A stretch of 64,000 nucleotides of DNA from Sulfurovum sp. (GCA_027081115.1 JALWLD010000012.1:1-64000), one strand, 5' to 3'. Positions 45,628 to 54,570 are shown, numbered from the stretch's first letter. A program made the numbers and translations. The notes: generated by a model not told the origin, from the sequence alone.

Positions 45628-45635
45628 CTTTTATC

Positions 45636-45815
45636 CTATAAAACTGATGATACGATTGATGACATTAAGAGGTCAACCAATGCTAAAAATATTGATATGA
45701 CAGTTACTACGAGAATAACTGCTAAAAATGCTTGTCTTACTTGTACTTTTGTTGGAAATATTACTTTATGGATCTCCGCTTTCGCGTTCGCTATAAATGT
45801 AGAAATTTTTCCCAT
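45636..45815 (-). CDS. secE: Preprotein translocase subunit SecE
   Basis: Small essential clamp subunit of the SecYEG channel. The 59-residue single-helix form is usual outside the enterics: an amphipathic N-terminus (FIANAKAEIHKVIFPTKVQVRQ) and one membrane helix (AFLAVILVVTVISIFLALVDLL). The ATG at 45815 has AAAGGTAAT upstream; a longer in-frame start would run into the tRNA-Trp gene and is rejected. Confidence 0.95.
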   Translation of the reverse strand: MGKISTFIANAKAEIHKVIFPTKVQVRQAFLAVILVVTVISIFLALVDLLMSSIVSSVL

Positions 45816-45832
45816 ATTATTACCTTTAATTG

Positions 45833-45908
45833 TGGCAGGCCAAGAGGGACTCGAACCCACGGCACCTGGTTTTGGAGACCAGTGCTCTACCAACTGAGCT
45901 ATTGGCCT
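45833..45908 (-). tRNA. trnW: tRNA-Trp (CCA anticodon)
   Basis: 76 bases including the encoded 3' CCA. Acceptor arms AGGCCAA/TTGGCCT, discriminator G, anticodon stem around CTCCAAA giving CCA, and the T-loop GTTCGAGTC are clear. It lies between rpmG and secE, the usual place in Campylobacterota. Confidence 0.97.
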
Positions 45909-45913
45909 AAAAT

Positions 45914-45932
45914 GAGACTATAAAATAGTCTC
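45914..45932. repeat. Hairpin between rpmG and tRNA-Trp
   Basis: GAGACTAT and ATAGTCTC form a perfect eight-pair stem with a three-base loop, six bases upstream of the tRNA. On the minus strand it is followed by ATTTTAGG. It may act as a processing signal separating the rpmG message from the tRNA. Confidence 0.5.
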
Positions 45933-45953
45933 GATTAAAGGACAAAACTGTAA

Positions 45954-46106
45954 TTACAGCTTCATCTCTTTGTGAACAGTATGTTCTTTACACCATTTAC
46001 AATATTTCTTAAGTGCAAGTTTTTCTGTTGTTGTTTTTTTATTCTTAGTTGTATGATAGTTACGTCTAGTACATTTCTCACAACCTAAGTGAACTGTTTC
46101 TCTCAT
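45954..46106 (-). CDS. rpmG: 50S ribosomal protein bL33
   Basis: 50-residue basic 50S protein, [19 protein letters not shown] at the start and [17 protein letters not shown] at the end. Two CxxC pairs (CEKC and CKWC) make it the zinc-binding form. It sits between tuf and tRNA-Trp in the conserved tuf-rpmG-trnW-secE-nusG order. Confidence 0.96.
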   Translation of the reverse strand: MRETVHLGCEKCTRRNYHTTKNKKTTTEKLALKKYCKWCKEHTVHKEMKL

Positions 46107-46161
46107 GATTTATCTCCTATGATAAGTTTGCAAGAGACTAACGTCTCTCACAATGTTTGTC

Positions 46162-47370
46162 TTAAGCGATGATCTTAGAAACAACACCGGCACCAACTGT
46201 TCTACCACCTTCACGGATAGCAAACTTAGTACCTTCATCAAGTGCAACTGGAGCAATAAGTTCAACATTAATTTTAACATTGTCCCCTGGCATAACCATC
46301 TCAGTACCATCTTGAAGCTTCACTGAACCAGTTACGTCTGTTGTACGTACGTAAAACTGTGGTCTATAGTTATCAAAGAATGGAGTATGTCTACCACCTT
46401 CCTCTTTAGTAAGTACATAGATCTCAGCTTCAAATTGAGTGTGAGGAGTAATTGAACCTGGCTTACAAAGAACCATACCTCTTTGTACTGCTTCTTTGTC
46501 GATACCACGGATAAGAACACCACAGTTATCTCCAGCAATACCACAATCCATTTCCTTACGGAACATTTCAACACCTGTTACAGTTGTTTTTTGTGTATCT
46601 TTAAGACCAACGATTTCAACTTCGTCTCCAACACATACCTGACCTCTGTCAACTTTACCAGTTACAACAGTACCACGACCCTGAATAGTAAAGATATCTT
46701 CGATTGCCATTAGGAAATCTTTATCAGTTTCTCTTTTTGGCTCAGGGATATATGCATCTACTTGAGCCATAAGCTCAGTAATTTTTGCTGACCACTCACC
46801 AAGAGTTCCAGATTTTGCTTCTTCAAGTGCCTGGAATGCTGAACCAGCTACGATTGGAGTATCGTCACCTGGGAAGTCATACTCAGAAAGAAGTTCACGA
46901 ACTTCCATCTCTACAAGCTCTAACATCTCTTCTTTATCTTCCTCATCAAGCTGATCTTCTTTATTCAAGAAGATTACGATGTATGGAACACCTACTTGCT
47001 TAGAAAGAAGGATGTGCTCTCTAGTTTGAGCCATTGGTCCATCAGTTGCAGCAATAACAAGAATAGCACCGTCCATCTGAGCAGCACCAGTAATCATGTT
47101 TTTAACGTAGTCAGCGTGACCTGGACAGTCTACGTGAGCGTAGTGTCTGTTTTCAGTTTCGTACTCTACGTGAGAAGTTGCAATTGTAATTCCTCTTTCT
47201 CTCTCTTCTGGTGCATTATCGATTGCATCGTAATCCATAAGCTCAGTATCACCTGCTACAGCAAGTACAGCTGTAATAGCTGCTGTTAGTGTAGTTTTTC
47301 CGTGGTCAACGTGACCGATAGTACCGATGTTAACATGCGGTTTAGTTCGTTCGAATTTTTCTTTAGCCAT
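46162..47370 (-). CDS. tuf: Elongation factor Tu
   Basis: GTPase delivering aminoacyl-tRNA to the ribosome; 402 residues. The P-loop GHVDHGKTT is at residues 19-27, [12 protein letters not shown] and NKEDQLD follow, and the C-terminus ends [11 protein letters not shown]. It is slightly longer than E. coli EF-Tu (394). It has its own -10 box, and is followed by rpmG. No second tuf copy is in the window. Confidence 0.98.
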   Translation of the reverse strand: MAKEKFERTKPHVNIGTIGHVDHGKTTLTAAITAVLAVAGDTELMDYDAIDNAPEERERGITIATSHVEYETENRHYAHVDCPGHADYVKNMITGAAQMDGAILVIAATDGPMAQTREHILLSKQVGVPYIVIFLNKEDQLDEEDKEEMLELVEMEVRELLSEYDFPGDDTPIVAGSAFQALEEAKSGTLGEWSAKITELMAQVDAYIPEPKRETDKDFLMAIEDIFTIQGRGTVVTGKVDRGQVCVGDEVEIVGLKDTQKTTVTGVEMFRKEMDCGIAGDNCGVLIRGIDKEAVQRGMVLCKPGSITPHTQFEAEIYVLTKEEGGRHTPFFDNYRPQFYVRTTDVTGSVKLQDGTEMVMPGDNVKINVELIAPVALDEGTKFAIREGGRTVGAGVVSKIIA

Positions 47371-47405
47371 GCTTTTCTCCTAGCGTAAAATGTTTTAAAG
47401 GCAGT

Positions 47406-47411
47406 ATTATA
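47406..47411 (-). promoter_or_regulatory. Promoter -10 box for tuf
   Basis: GGTATAATACTG on the minus strand with a perfect TATAAT, 35 bases before the tuf ATG. The -35 region lies directly beside the large inverted repeat at 47438-47479. Confidence 0.6.
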
Positions 47412-47437
47412 CCTAAATTTTCTTAGACCTCATACTA

Positions 47438-47479
47438 TATGGACAGAACTATTACAAAAATGTAATACTTTTGTCCATA
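47438..47479. repeat. 42-base two-part inverted repeat between tRNA-Thr and tuf
   Basis: Outer arms TATGGACA/TGTCCATA (eight pairs) enclose inner arms TATTACA/TGTAATA (seven pairs) with a four- or five-base loop; a four-base internal loop separates them. It starts nine bases after the tRNA-Thr CCA on the minus strand and lacks a T-tract. Confidence 0.75.
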
Positions 47480-47488
47480 CATTCAGGG

Positions 47489-47563
<75 letters not shown>

Positions 47564-47682
47564 ATTGTGCTGTGCACACGTAATCGTTTTTTATGTATAA
47601 GTTCATAAATTAAATAAAATAGGAAAGCTTTTGTATGTGAAGTAAATAAGTTAAGTACATAATTCACACAGCTCCCAGATTA

Positions 47683-47758
47683 TGGAGCGGGCGAAGGGAT
47701 TCGAACCCTCGACAGCCTGCTTGGAAGGCAGGAACTCTAGCCACTGAGCTACGCCCGC
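47683..47758 (-). tRNA. trnG: tRNA-Gly (TCC anticodon)
   Basis: 76 bases with encoded CCA. Acceptor arms GCGGGCG/CGCCCGC, anticodon loop CTTCCAA giving TCC (reads GGA), T-loop GTTCGAATC. Confidence 0.96.
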
Positions 47759-47782
47759 GTCTTTATGCAACTTAACAAGTTA

Positions 47783-47867
<85 letters not shown>

Positions 47868-47918
47868 ACTTGGTTGTTTGTTGTTATTCTGGTACAAACA
47901 CTGATAATTATATTTCTA

Positions 47919-47995
47919 TGGAGCTGGTGAAGGGACTCGAACCCCCGACCTGCTGATTACAAATCAGCTGCTCTAGCCAACTGAGCTACACCAGC
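47919..47995 (-). tRNA. trnT: tRNA-Thr (TGT anticodon)
   Basis: 77 bases with encoded CCA. Acceptor arms GCTGGTG/CACCAGC, anticodon loop TTTGTAA giving TGT (reads ACA). It is the first tRNA after the strong promoter at 48034-48062. Confidence 0.96.
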
Positions 47996-48033
47996 GCCAT
48001 CATTAGAAGTTGTTACACTTAAAATGGACGGGA

Positions 48034-48062
48034 ATTATAGACAAAAACATTTTAAAAGTCAA
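48034..48062 (-). promoter_or_regulatory. Strong sigma-70 promoter for the tRNA-tuf cluster
   Basis: On the minus strand TTGACT, a 17-base spacer and TATAAT form a near-consensus promoter whose start point would be about 30 bases before tRNA-Thr(TGT). This is the only promoter in the window with both boxes clear at 17-base spacing for a stable-RNA unit. Confidence 0.8.
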
Positions 48063-48143
48063 GTGTTTTTGTAAAATAGTTTAAAATTTCTCTTTTTTTA
48101 GATACTTTCACTAAAATACAAACAAGAAAATAGAGGCTTATCC

Positions 48144-48881
48144 ATGAAAATACTACTGGCACCCAGTGAAACAAAACGAAAAGGAGGGGAATTTCCCTTC
48201 GATCCAAATGCTCTACTTTTTGAAGCCTTACGTCCCTATCGTATGACTCTTTTACATACGTATACTAATGTATTACAAAAAGGAGATATGGCAGCATTGT
48301 CAAAAATGTTTGGTCTGAAAAAAGAGGCAGATATCCTCTCTCATAAAAAAGATATCATTCATGAACTATGTATGAAAGCCATTGAGCGTTACACCGGTGT
48401 TGCCTTTGACTACCTTGGATATGAGACACTTCAACATAATGAACAAACCTATATAGATGAACATGTTATTCTCTTCTCTAACCTCTTTGGTCCCATCATA
48501 GCCTCTGACCTCATCCCTGAGTATAAACTCAAACAAGGAGAGCCTGTAGGAGAGATAAAGGTTGAAAAGTTTTATCATGAACACTCTGCATCACTCATGG
48601 ATGAATATCTGTCAGGTGAAGAGATACTTGATCTACGCGCAGGCTTTTACGATAAGTTCTATAAACCTACGAAAGCATATACCACACTCAAGTTCATTAA
48701 AGACGGGAAGGTAGTTAGCCACTGGGCGAAAGCATATAGAGGTATTGTCTTAAAGGAAATTGCAAAAGCACGGGTAGAGAGTATAAAAGATTTTATGAAA
48801 CTACCTATTGAGGGGCTGAGTATTAAAGAGATACAAACAAAAAAGAATAAAACTGAAATCATCTACAACATAGAAAAGTGA
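48144..48881 (+). CDS. yaaA: YaaA (DUF328/UPF0246) peroxide-stress protein
   Basis: 245-residue cytoplasmic protein of the YaaA family, which in E. coli limits free iron during peroxide stress and binds DNA. Family marks are the N-terminal KILLAPSETKRKGGEFPF, VILSN-like strand followed by LFGPIIASDLIPEYKLK, and the C-terminal AKAYRGIVLKEIAKA. Length is normal. It is divergent from the tRNA cluster and begins a three-gene unit. Confidence 0.87.
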   Translation: MKILLAPSETKRKGGEFPFDPNALLFEALRPYRMTLLHTYTNVLQKGDMAALSKMFGLKKEADILSHKKDIIHELCMKAIERYTGVAFDYLGYETLQHNEQTYIDEHVILFSNLFGPIIASDLIPEYKLKQGEPVGEIKVEKFYHEHSASLMDEYLSGEEILDLRAGFYDKFYKPTKAYTTLKFIKDGKVVSHWAKAYRGIVLKEIAKARVESIKDFMKLPIEGLSIKEIQTKKNKTEIIYNIEK

Positions 48882-48888
48882 GACGACA

Positions 48889-48987
48889 ATGAGACTACCC
48901 AGTGAGCAAACACTTTATAGACTTATGGTATTTCTACTTTTTGGCATGGTCATTCTGGGCATACTCTTTGATACAGATTTTAATTAA
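48889..48987 (+). CDS. 32-residue single-helix membrane protein
   Basis: The frame MRLPSEQTLYRLMVFLLFG continues through a hydrophobic helix and ends LFDTDFN. It begins seven bases after the yaaA stop and ends nine bases before the SUI1 gene, so it fits a coupled small protein. The ribosome site is weak, and I know of no family. Its size keeps it out of most gene calls. Confidence 0.5.
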   Translation: MRLPSEQTLYRLMVFLLFGMVILGILFDTDFN

Positions 48988-48996
48988 AGGAATACA

Positions 48997-49338
48997 ATGA
49001 AAGAAAATTTATTTGAAATGGGTGCAGATTTTTCTGATGGTTGGGAGAGTGACAATAAAAAGAAAAACAATGCTACAAAAACATCTCATTGCAAAGAGAT
49101 ACTCTCTCCAGAAAAACATCAACTTCATTTTTCAAAAGAGAAACGTAGAGGGAAAGTAGTCACTATAGTAAAACCATTTTGTCTAAAGTCAAATGAGCTC
49201 AAGAACTTACTCAAAACCATAAAGAAAAAACTGGGAACAGGCGGGACAGTAAAAGACAATACCCTTGAATTTCAAGGCGAGTTGCAAACACCACTCAGAA
49301 CAACGCTTGAAACTTTAAATTACAGGTTTAAAAAGTAA
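48997..49338 (+). CDS. SUI1/YciH-family translation factor-like protein
   Basis: 113-residue protein related to eIF1 and E. coli YciH. The C-terminal half carries the family pattern: KVVTIVKPF strand, LKNLLKTIKKKLGTGGTVKDNTLEFQG. The N-terminal 50 residues are polar. YciH can bind the small subunit and affect start selection; its physiological role in bacteria is unclear. AAAGGAAT precedes the ATG. It is convergent with the SulP gene. Confidence 0.88.
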   Translation: MKENLFEMGADFSDGWESDNKKKNNATKTSHCKEILSPEKHQLHFSKEKRRGKVVTIVKPFCLKSNELKNLLKTIKKKLGTGGTVKDNTLEFQGELQTPLRTTLETLNYRFKK

Positions 49339-49340
49339 CC

Positions 49341-50963
49341 TTAACTACTTTTTGCAATGGAGACAAAACGTTTAAAGGTTTCAAAATTTTTAAAGAGAGA
49401 CTCCTCTTCAATGACTTCTGGAATCAATTTGATATTTCGGAGCATATCTTCAGGCTGTTTTTGTATACCCGTCAGAAATACTTCAATACCACGTTTCTCA
49501 AGTTCTAAAACTGCATCTTCTATAGCATACATCCCACTCTGATCAATGTAAGGTACATTTTCCATACGGAAAACCACCATCTTTACATTGGGTAACTCAG
49601 AAATAAGCTTTTGGAAATACGAAGTAAAACCAAAGAAGATCGGACCATCAAAAGTCTGAACGTAAACTTGACACTCAGGGTCAATACCTTCAAGCAGACC
49701 ACCCTTTGAAGCATCCATTGGCATTGCCTGTGCCCTCTCTTCTGCTACATCTCCCATCTTTTTCATAAAAAGTATCGATGCCAAGACCATACCTACAGCA
49801 ACTGCTTGCAAGAGATCTACAAATACCGTAAGCCCCAACACAATGATCATAATCACCGCTTCAGAACGAGGAACATCTTTAATGTGTTTTAATCCTTTAT
49901 AATCTATGATACCCAGTCCCACAGTAATCAATATACCTGCCAGTACAGGCAGGGGGATCATGGCAGCATAGGCTCCGGCACCTAAAAGTACAATTAAAAG
50001 CCCAACACCGTGAATAATACCTGAGAGTCTGGTTCTACCGCCTGCATCAATGTTGACTACAGTTCTCATCGTTGCTCCTGCTCCGGGGAGTCCCCCAATA
50101 AGTCCCGCACCGATATTACCAATACCCTGACCGATCAATTCTCTGTTAGAGTTATGTTTTGTCTTGGTTTTATTGTCTGCAACTACAGAAGTAAGCAGTG
50201 AATCTATCGCACCCAAGGCAGCCAATGTTAACGCGGGGATAACCATGACCATAGGATGATGCCAGTCCATAGAAAGTAGAGTATCGACATGCACATCAGG
50301 CAAACCTTTGGGGATATCTCCAATCACAGGGACATTCAGGTCCAAGAGCACCGTTGCAATGGTTAAACCGATGAGTGCTACTAAAGCAGAAGGTACTTTG
50401 GTTGTTACTTTAGGGAAAAGATAGATAATCGCAATTGTTGCTATAGACAGTAGCACAGCTTGCATATTCATATGGATACCGATATCTCCCAAAGAAGCAA
50501 ATACATCCACGATCACTGCTGGAGAATCCAAACCAAAGAAAGGAAAGATCTGTAAAAAGATAATAATCAATCCAATACCGGACATAAAACCAGAGATGAC
50601 CGGATAAGGCATATAACGGACATACTGACCAATACCAGAAATACCCATGAGCACTTGAAATATACCTGCCAGTACAAAAGTTGCCACAATCGTACCAATG
50701 GCTGCTTCAAGGGAACCATAGATAGCAATCTCCCCCGCGATGACTGCAGCTGCAACCACTGCCATAGGCCCTGTAGGCCCAGAGATCTGTGTTGTGGTTC
50801 CACCAAAAATAGCTGCCAAGATACCTAATGCAATTGCCCCATACAGTCCTGCTATAGCACCCATACCAGACTGCACGCCAAAAGCCAATGCCAAAGGAAG
50901 TGCCACCACTGCTGCTGTAATCCCCCCAAATATATCACCTGAAAGGTTTTTTGTATCAATCAT
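49341..50963 (-). CDS. SulP-family anion transporter with STAS domain (likely bicarbonate)
   Basis: 540 residues: about 10-12 membrane helices in the SulP domain (start SGDIFGGITAAVVALPLALAFG, with TGPMAVVAA and LPGAGATMRTVVNIDAGGRTRLSG) and a C-terminal cytoplasmic STAS domain at about 430-540 (VVFRMENVPYIDQSGMYAIEDAV). SulP proteins carry sulfate or bicarbonate. The gene overlaps the carbonic anhydrase gene by four bases, so sodium-coupled bicarbonate uptake (BicA-like) is the more likely role; this is inferred from context. Confidence 0.9.
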   Translation of the reverse strand: MIDTKNLSGDIFGGITAAVVALPLALAFGVQSGMGAIAGLYGAIALGILAAIFGGTTTQISGPTGPMAVVAAAVIAGEIAIYGSLEAAIGTIVATFVLAGIFQVLMGISGIGQYVRYMPYPVISGFMSGIGLIIIFLQIFPFFGLDSPAVIVDVFASLGDIGIHMNMQAVLLSIATIAIIYLFPKVTTKVPSALVALIGLTIATVLLDLNVPVIGDIPKGLPDVHVDTLLSMDWHHPMVMVIPALTLAALGAIDSLLTSVVADNKTKTKHNSNRELIGQGIGNIGAGLIGGLPGAGATMRTVVNIDAGGRTRLSGIIHGVGLLIVLLGAGAYAAMIPLPVLAGILITVGLGIIDYKGLKHIKDVPRSEAVIMIIVLGLTVFVDLLQAVAVGMVLASILFMKKMGDVAEERAQAMPMDASKGGLLEGIDPECQVYVQTFDGPIFFGFTSYFQKLISELPNVKMVVFRMENVPYIDQSGMYAIEDAVLELEKRGIEVFLTGIQKQPEDMLRNIKLIPEVIEEESLFKNFETFKRFVSIAKSS

Positions 50964-51619
50964 GATTCTTCTCCTTTCGCCAATACAGAGAGTGATTTAA
51001 ACTTGCCTGCATCCGGGTCATAATATTCTATCTCACCACTTTCAATATCGTAGATCCACCCGTGAATATATAAGGTATCATTCTCTACACCTTTTTTTAC
51101 ATCAGGATAGGTTAAAAGATTCTCTATTTGTGAAACTACCGAGAGTTTTTCTGTCAATCGCAACAACTTCTCCTCTGAGGCATCTTTTCCTAATGCCAAA
51201 ACAGCAAAGTTCTTTGCTTTACGTCCAAGGGAGAGCCAATTTCTGGTATGAAGGAGAGAAGGATTGTCTATCTCTCCAAAAAGAGAGTGAATCACACCAC
51301 AGTGAGTATGTCCACAAATGATGATTTCAGAGACTTTTAAAGCGGTAACTGCATATTCTATGCCAGGTGCGGAAGCATGAAGTTTTGTCCCGGGATCAAA
51401 AGGGGCTACAAAGTTACCTACATTTCGTACCACAAAAAGATCTCCAGGAGCAGTACCTGTCATCAATGCGGGCACCACTCTGGAGTCTGCACAACCAATA
51501 AAGAGTGCTTTGGGATGTTGCCCATTCTCTACAAGATCAAGCAACTCTTTTTCATGGTTTTTAAAGTAACTGTTTTTAAATTCTTCGTTCCCTAGTGAGA
51601 ACGTATCATTTCTTGGCAT
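50960..51619 (-). CDS. can: Beta-class carbonic anhydrase
   Basis: Zinc enzyme interconverting CO2 and bicarbonate; 219 residues. Ligands are Cys43, Asp45 and Arg47 in GCADSRV, and His104 and Cys107 in CGHTHCG. There is no signal peptide, so it is cytoplasmic. With the overlapping SulP gene it probably forms an inorganic-carbon supply module. Confidence 0.95.
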   Translation of the reverse strand: MPRNDTFSLGNEEFKNSYFKNHEKELLDLVENGQHPKALFIGCADSRVVPALMTGTAPGDLFVVRNVGNFVAPFDPGTKLHASAPGIEYAVTALKVSEIIICGHTHCGVIHSLFGEIDNPSLLHTRNWLSLGRKAKNFAVLALGKDASEEKLLRLTEKLSVVSQIENLLTYPDVKKGVENDTLYIHGWIYDIESGEIEYYDPDAGKFKSLSVLAKGEES

Positions 51620-51695
51620 AGAGTACTCCTTAGTAAAGTAAAGAGTATTATAACCTATAAAAAAACTGTTTATATTTATATTTGATTAATATTGT

Positions 51696-52355
51696 CTATT
51701 TTTTATCTGGTCTTTGATCGTCAGGAAGTTTACACAAATCAGCCTCATCAAACATCTCTTTTTTAGGGATCAAAATGGCTATTAATGTAACCACTACACC
51801 AAATAGAAGAACAACAACATGTTCATTCCCTGGGAATAACTCCGGGAGGGTCATTTTTCCCAAACTCTCTCCCATCAAAGGCTTAAAGAAGTCATCATAA
51901 TAAAGCGTAAATACCAATCCACCGAACAGACCACCGATGGCACCTATCAATACATCTATACGACCCTCTGCAATAGAAACAGGTCCTGTTCCTGGACACT
52001 TACCTAAAATAGCCATAGAGATACCAAACAGTGTACCGCCAATAACCAGTCCCTGTAGCAAAATAGGCTTCACATGATAATGCGCACCTCCTGCTTCTAT
52101 CATAAAATAAAGTCCAACACTTGTAAGTCCTACCGCCAAAAAGAGCATCTTGGGGATAATCGTATCTTTAAGCATTGAAAAACCGGCTATTTTTTCAAAT
52201 TTGTCCACTCTTGTATACTGGATGATCCCACCAAATATAATACCTATTAAAAAAACAAGGGCTAAAGAGCCATGTCCTTGATTTATCACATTTTCAAACA
52301 TTTGGGAAATACGAGAAAGTATATCTTCCCCTTGTGTCATAACAACAACCTGCAT
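51696..52355 (-). CDS. YeeE/YedE transporter half (C-terminal type, thiosulfate)
   Basis: 219-residue membrane protein with about five or six helices and the pore motif GKCPGTGPVS, which matches one of the two conserved Cys regions of thiosulfate transporter TsuA (YeeE). The N-terminal region is FLIGIIFGGIIQYTRVDKFEKIAGF. It directly follows its partner half (stop/start adjacent at 52355/52356). Thiosulfate or another reduced sulfur species is the likely substrate, in line with a sulfur oxidiser. Confidence 0.82.
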   Translation of the reverse strand: MQVVVMTQGEDILSRISQMFENVINQGHGSLALVFLIGIIFGGIIQYTRVDKFEKIAGFSMLKDTIIPKMLFLAVGLTSVGLYFMIEAGGAHYHVKPILLQGLVIGGTLFGISMAILGKCPGTGPVSIAEGRIDVLIGAIGGLFGGLVFTLYYDDFFKPLMGESLGKMTLPELFPGNEHVVVLLFGVVVTLIAILIPKKEMFDEADLCKLPDDQRPDKK

Positions 52356-52862
52356 CTACTGCTCCTTTGTACGGTAAAAAAGTTTTCCAGTAACCACCAA
52401 AGAGATCATTACTACCGTACCAAATATCATTGAGGAGATCGCCATTTGACTCATCCCTGACATAAAATGTCCAGAGGTACATCCTCCTGCCAACCTTGCC
52501 CCGATGATCATGACAAATCCAGAGAAAAAACTCCAGAGTAAGCGAGAGACTACAGAATGGTTCTTATACTTTTTCCATCCTGTAGGGATCAAAGAAAATC
52601 TAAAACTTTTGGTAATAAACACAGAAGTGACAAACCCCCCGACAAGGGCACCAAAAAGCATGACCCCTTCCCATGCGCCTGAAGCTTCAACCTCTTTTAA
52701 ATAACTGTATTTATCTGCATCAAGGTCAAAAATAATTCCTGCGAAATAAGGGACATAGGTAGAGGCACCAATAGGTCTGTCCGCACCAAATACCGAAAAA
52801 GTCAGCAAGAGGAGACCAGACATTAATATACCGCCCATCCACCAAGGTAATCTATTCATCAT
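52356..52862 (-). CDS. YeeE/YedE transporter half (N-terminal type, thiosulfate)
   Basis: 168-residue membrane protein with about four helices. It carries the other Cys signature of the family, ARLAGGCTSGHFMSGMSQ, at about 124-141. It is the first gene of the pair, and together the two equal one full-length YeeE/YedE transporter. Split forms (PmpA/PmpB-like) are known in many Proteobacteria, so this is a true two-gene arrangement and not a frameshift. Confidence 0.83.
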   Translation of the reverse strand: MMNRLPWWMGGILMSGLLLLTFSVFGADRPIGASTYVPYFAGIIFDLDADKYSYLKEVEASGAWEGVMLFGALVGGFVTSVFITKSFRFSLIPTGWKKYKNHSVVSRLLWSFFSGFVMIIGARLAGGCTSGHFMSGMSQMAISSMIFGTVVMISLVVTGKLFYRTKEQ

Positions 52863-52946
52863 AATCCTTTTTTATTAGAATTATAACATAAGATTAACTA
52901 AAATATAGTATTTAATTCTTTTATGAGATGCTTCAGTAATATTGTA

Positions 52947-54221
52947 TTATTTACCTATGGCCAAGGCATATAATACCATTTCATCATTTTCCACAAATAC
53001 ATTGACTTCATCATCATAATAGGCACCAATCCCCGAACATCTTATCCCAAGATAAAGCGATGCTATATAAAGCCGGTGTCCAATGATCCCTGCCTTTTGA
53101 TAAAGTGCCTGATAATTCTCTGAAGAAGAAGTAAGGAAAAAGGTAACGGCACCTTGCATAGAGAGACTGTACTGTTCCAGGCTCAGATAACCGGCTTTGC
53201 GTGAAAAATCCCCATATTTTATATATTTCCCCTCTTTACAAAGACCCAGAGGCATATCCAACACACGATTCACTATCACATAGACAGTCACTTGTTCATC
53301 ACAATCTGAAAGTATAGGCTGATGGATCATCTCCATGATAAAATTAAACTGTCCTTTGGTAATGGCCCCTTCATTAAACCCTCTTTGGGATCTTCTATTG
53401 AAGATAGTCTCTTTAAGCGTTGTTGTATTGTAGGTAAATTTTGGCGCTTTCATACCTTTTTTACAAGCCTTCAGCTCAGCTGTTGCTTCATAAGCCTCTT
53501 CAATCAAAGGATTTTTTTCAAATGTACCGCTTGCCTCGACGTAAAACAAAGCAAATTCCAGAGCTTTTACTTCTTGATGTGGTATAGGCACAGCCATGCT
53601 GCAGCCTGACAAAAAGCATTCTCTCTCTTCAAAACCAAACATTCGGTTTAGCTTTTCACGTTGTATCCTATAACACATTTGTACAGCATGAGGTTTTAAA
53701 AGTGCAGAAGCTTCTATGCTTCCCAAAAGATGTCCTGCATCCAAAAGGCAATAGCGAAATGCCCGGTTCTTATATTTCCATGAAGATCGATAATAGACAG
53801 CTGAAACCAGAAACAAATACCCTCTCATGGCCGTTTTATAACCAAAATAGGGTTCTATCCCTTCCTCTTCTGAGATAGCCTGCAACAAAACAATAGATGA
53901 AGACTCAACTTCATAATGATAGATACCATCTTTCTTACCTTCAATACCTCGTACCTGAAAGTAAAGTTCATTGGGGTACAACGCACCTGCACTTGGATTG
54001 ATACGTAAGTAATATTCTCCACTGGGATACGTTTTTTTTTCTGTGAGTCCAGCGATATGATAGAGAAAACTATCTTCTTCTGTATCAAGGTCAAGTTTGT
54101 ACTTAGTATAACTATTGGGATAGTTCTTATAGGTACGGGGCTGATCTTCCCACAAGAGTCTGTTTGGGTTTGTCCGTACAGAATTGTATGAGTGTTTTGT
54201 CATATTGTGATACCAGAACAT
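52947..54221 (-). CDS. SagB/ThcOx-family nitroreductase-like oxidoreductase
   Basis: 424-residue protein with a tandem nitroreductase fold. The N-terminal half has YHNMTKHSYNSV, the YLRINPSAGALYPNELYF motif of SagB-type dehydrogenases and YCLLDAGHLLGSIEASAL; the C-terminal half has FNRRSQRGFNEGAI and QKAGIIGHRLYIASLYLGIRCSGIGAYYDDEV. SagB-type enzymes bind FMN and oxidise azolines in peptide natural products, but stand-alone forms are common and uncharacterised. No YcaO partner or precursor peptide is adjacent. It overlaps the DUF309 stop by one base. Confidence 0.82.
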   Translation of the reverse strand: MFWYHNMTKHSYNSVRTNPNRLLWEDQPRTYKNYPNSYTKYKLDLDTEEDSFLYHIAGLTEKKTYPSGEYYLRINPSAGALYPNELYFQVRGIEGKKDGIYHYEVESSSIVLLQAISEEEGIEPYFGYKTAMRGYLFLVSAVYYRSSWKYKNRAFRYCLLDAGHLLGSIEASALLKPHAVQMCYRIQREKLNRMFGFEERECFLSGCSMAVPIPHQEVKALEFALFYVEASGTFEKNPLIEEAYEATAELKACKKGMKAPKFTYNTTTLKETIFNRRSQRGFNEGAITKGQFNFIMEMIHQPILSDCDEQVTVYVIVNRVLDMPLGLCKEGKYIKYGDFSRKAGYLSLEQYSLSMQGAVTFFLTSSSENYQALYQKAGIIGHRLYIASLYLGIRCSGIGAYYDDEVNVFVENDEMVLYALAIGK

Positions 54222-54568
54222 TAAAAAACCTCAGAGTGTGCTGACTTTAATGCTTCTATCTTCTCGCAGGCTTCTTTAAAAAGTGAGGCATAGTCAATCT
54301 CATGACTACAAAGTCCTTTATATCTCTCATAAGATTCCATGACTCTAAGAGCTTTCCTTCCTGCATCTTTTTTGTTACGCTTTAAGTGTTCAAAAGAGAC
54401 AGCACCGTTTATCAATCCTTTAACAAGATTTTTTAAAGGATGATCACTTAGTCGCAAAGGGTGCCAAGCTTCTTCAAGGACTTCATGCGCTTCAAAGTAC
54501 TCTTCTTTTGCCATCAGTTTCAAATAATTTTCAAGTGCACCTTCCAAGTCATCATTCATTGTTAACAT
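54221..54568 (-). CDS. DUF309 family protein
   Basis: 115-residue helical cytoplasmic protein with the DUF309 signature EYFEAHEVLEEAWHPLR at about 22-38 and GLINGAVSFEHLKR. The family has no established function. It lies two bases after the DUF255 gene and overlaps the SagB-like gene by one base, so all three are probably translated from one message. Confidence 0.83.
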   Translation of the reverse strand: MLTMNDDLEGALENYLKLMAKEEYFEAHEVLEEAWHPLRLSDHPLKNLVKGLINGAVSFEHLKRNKKDAGRKALRVMESYERYKGLCSHEIDYASLFKEACEKIEALKSAHSEVF

Positions 54569-54570
54569 AT

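Noticed and set aside
51696-52862. A frameshifted single YeeE/YedE gene
   Set aside because: Both halves have their own start and complete membrane segments, and split halves of this family are common.
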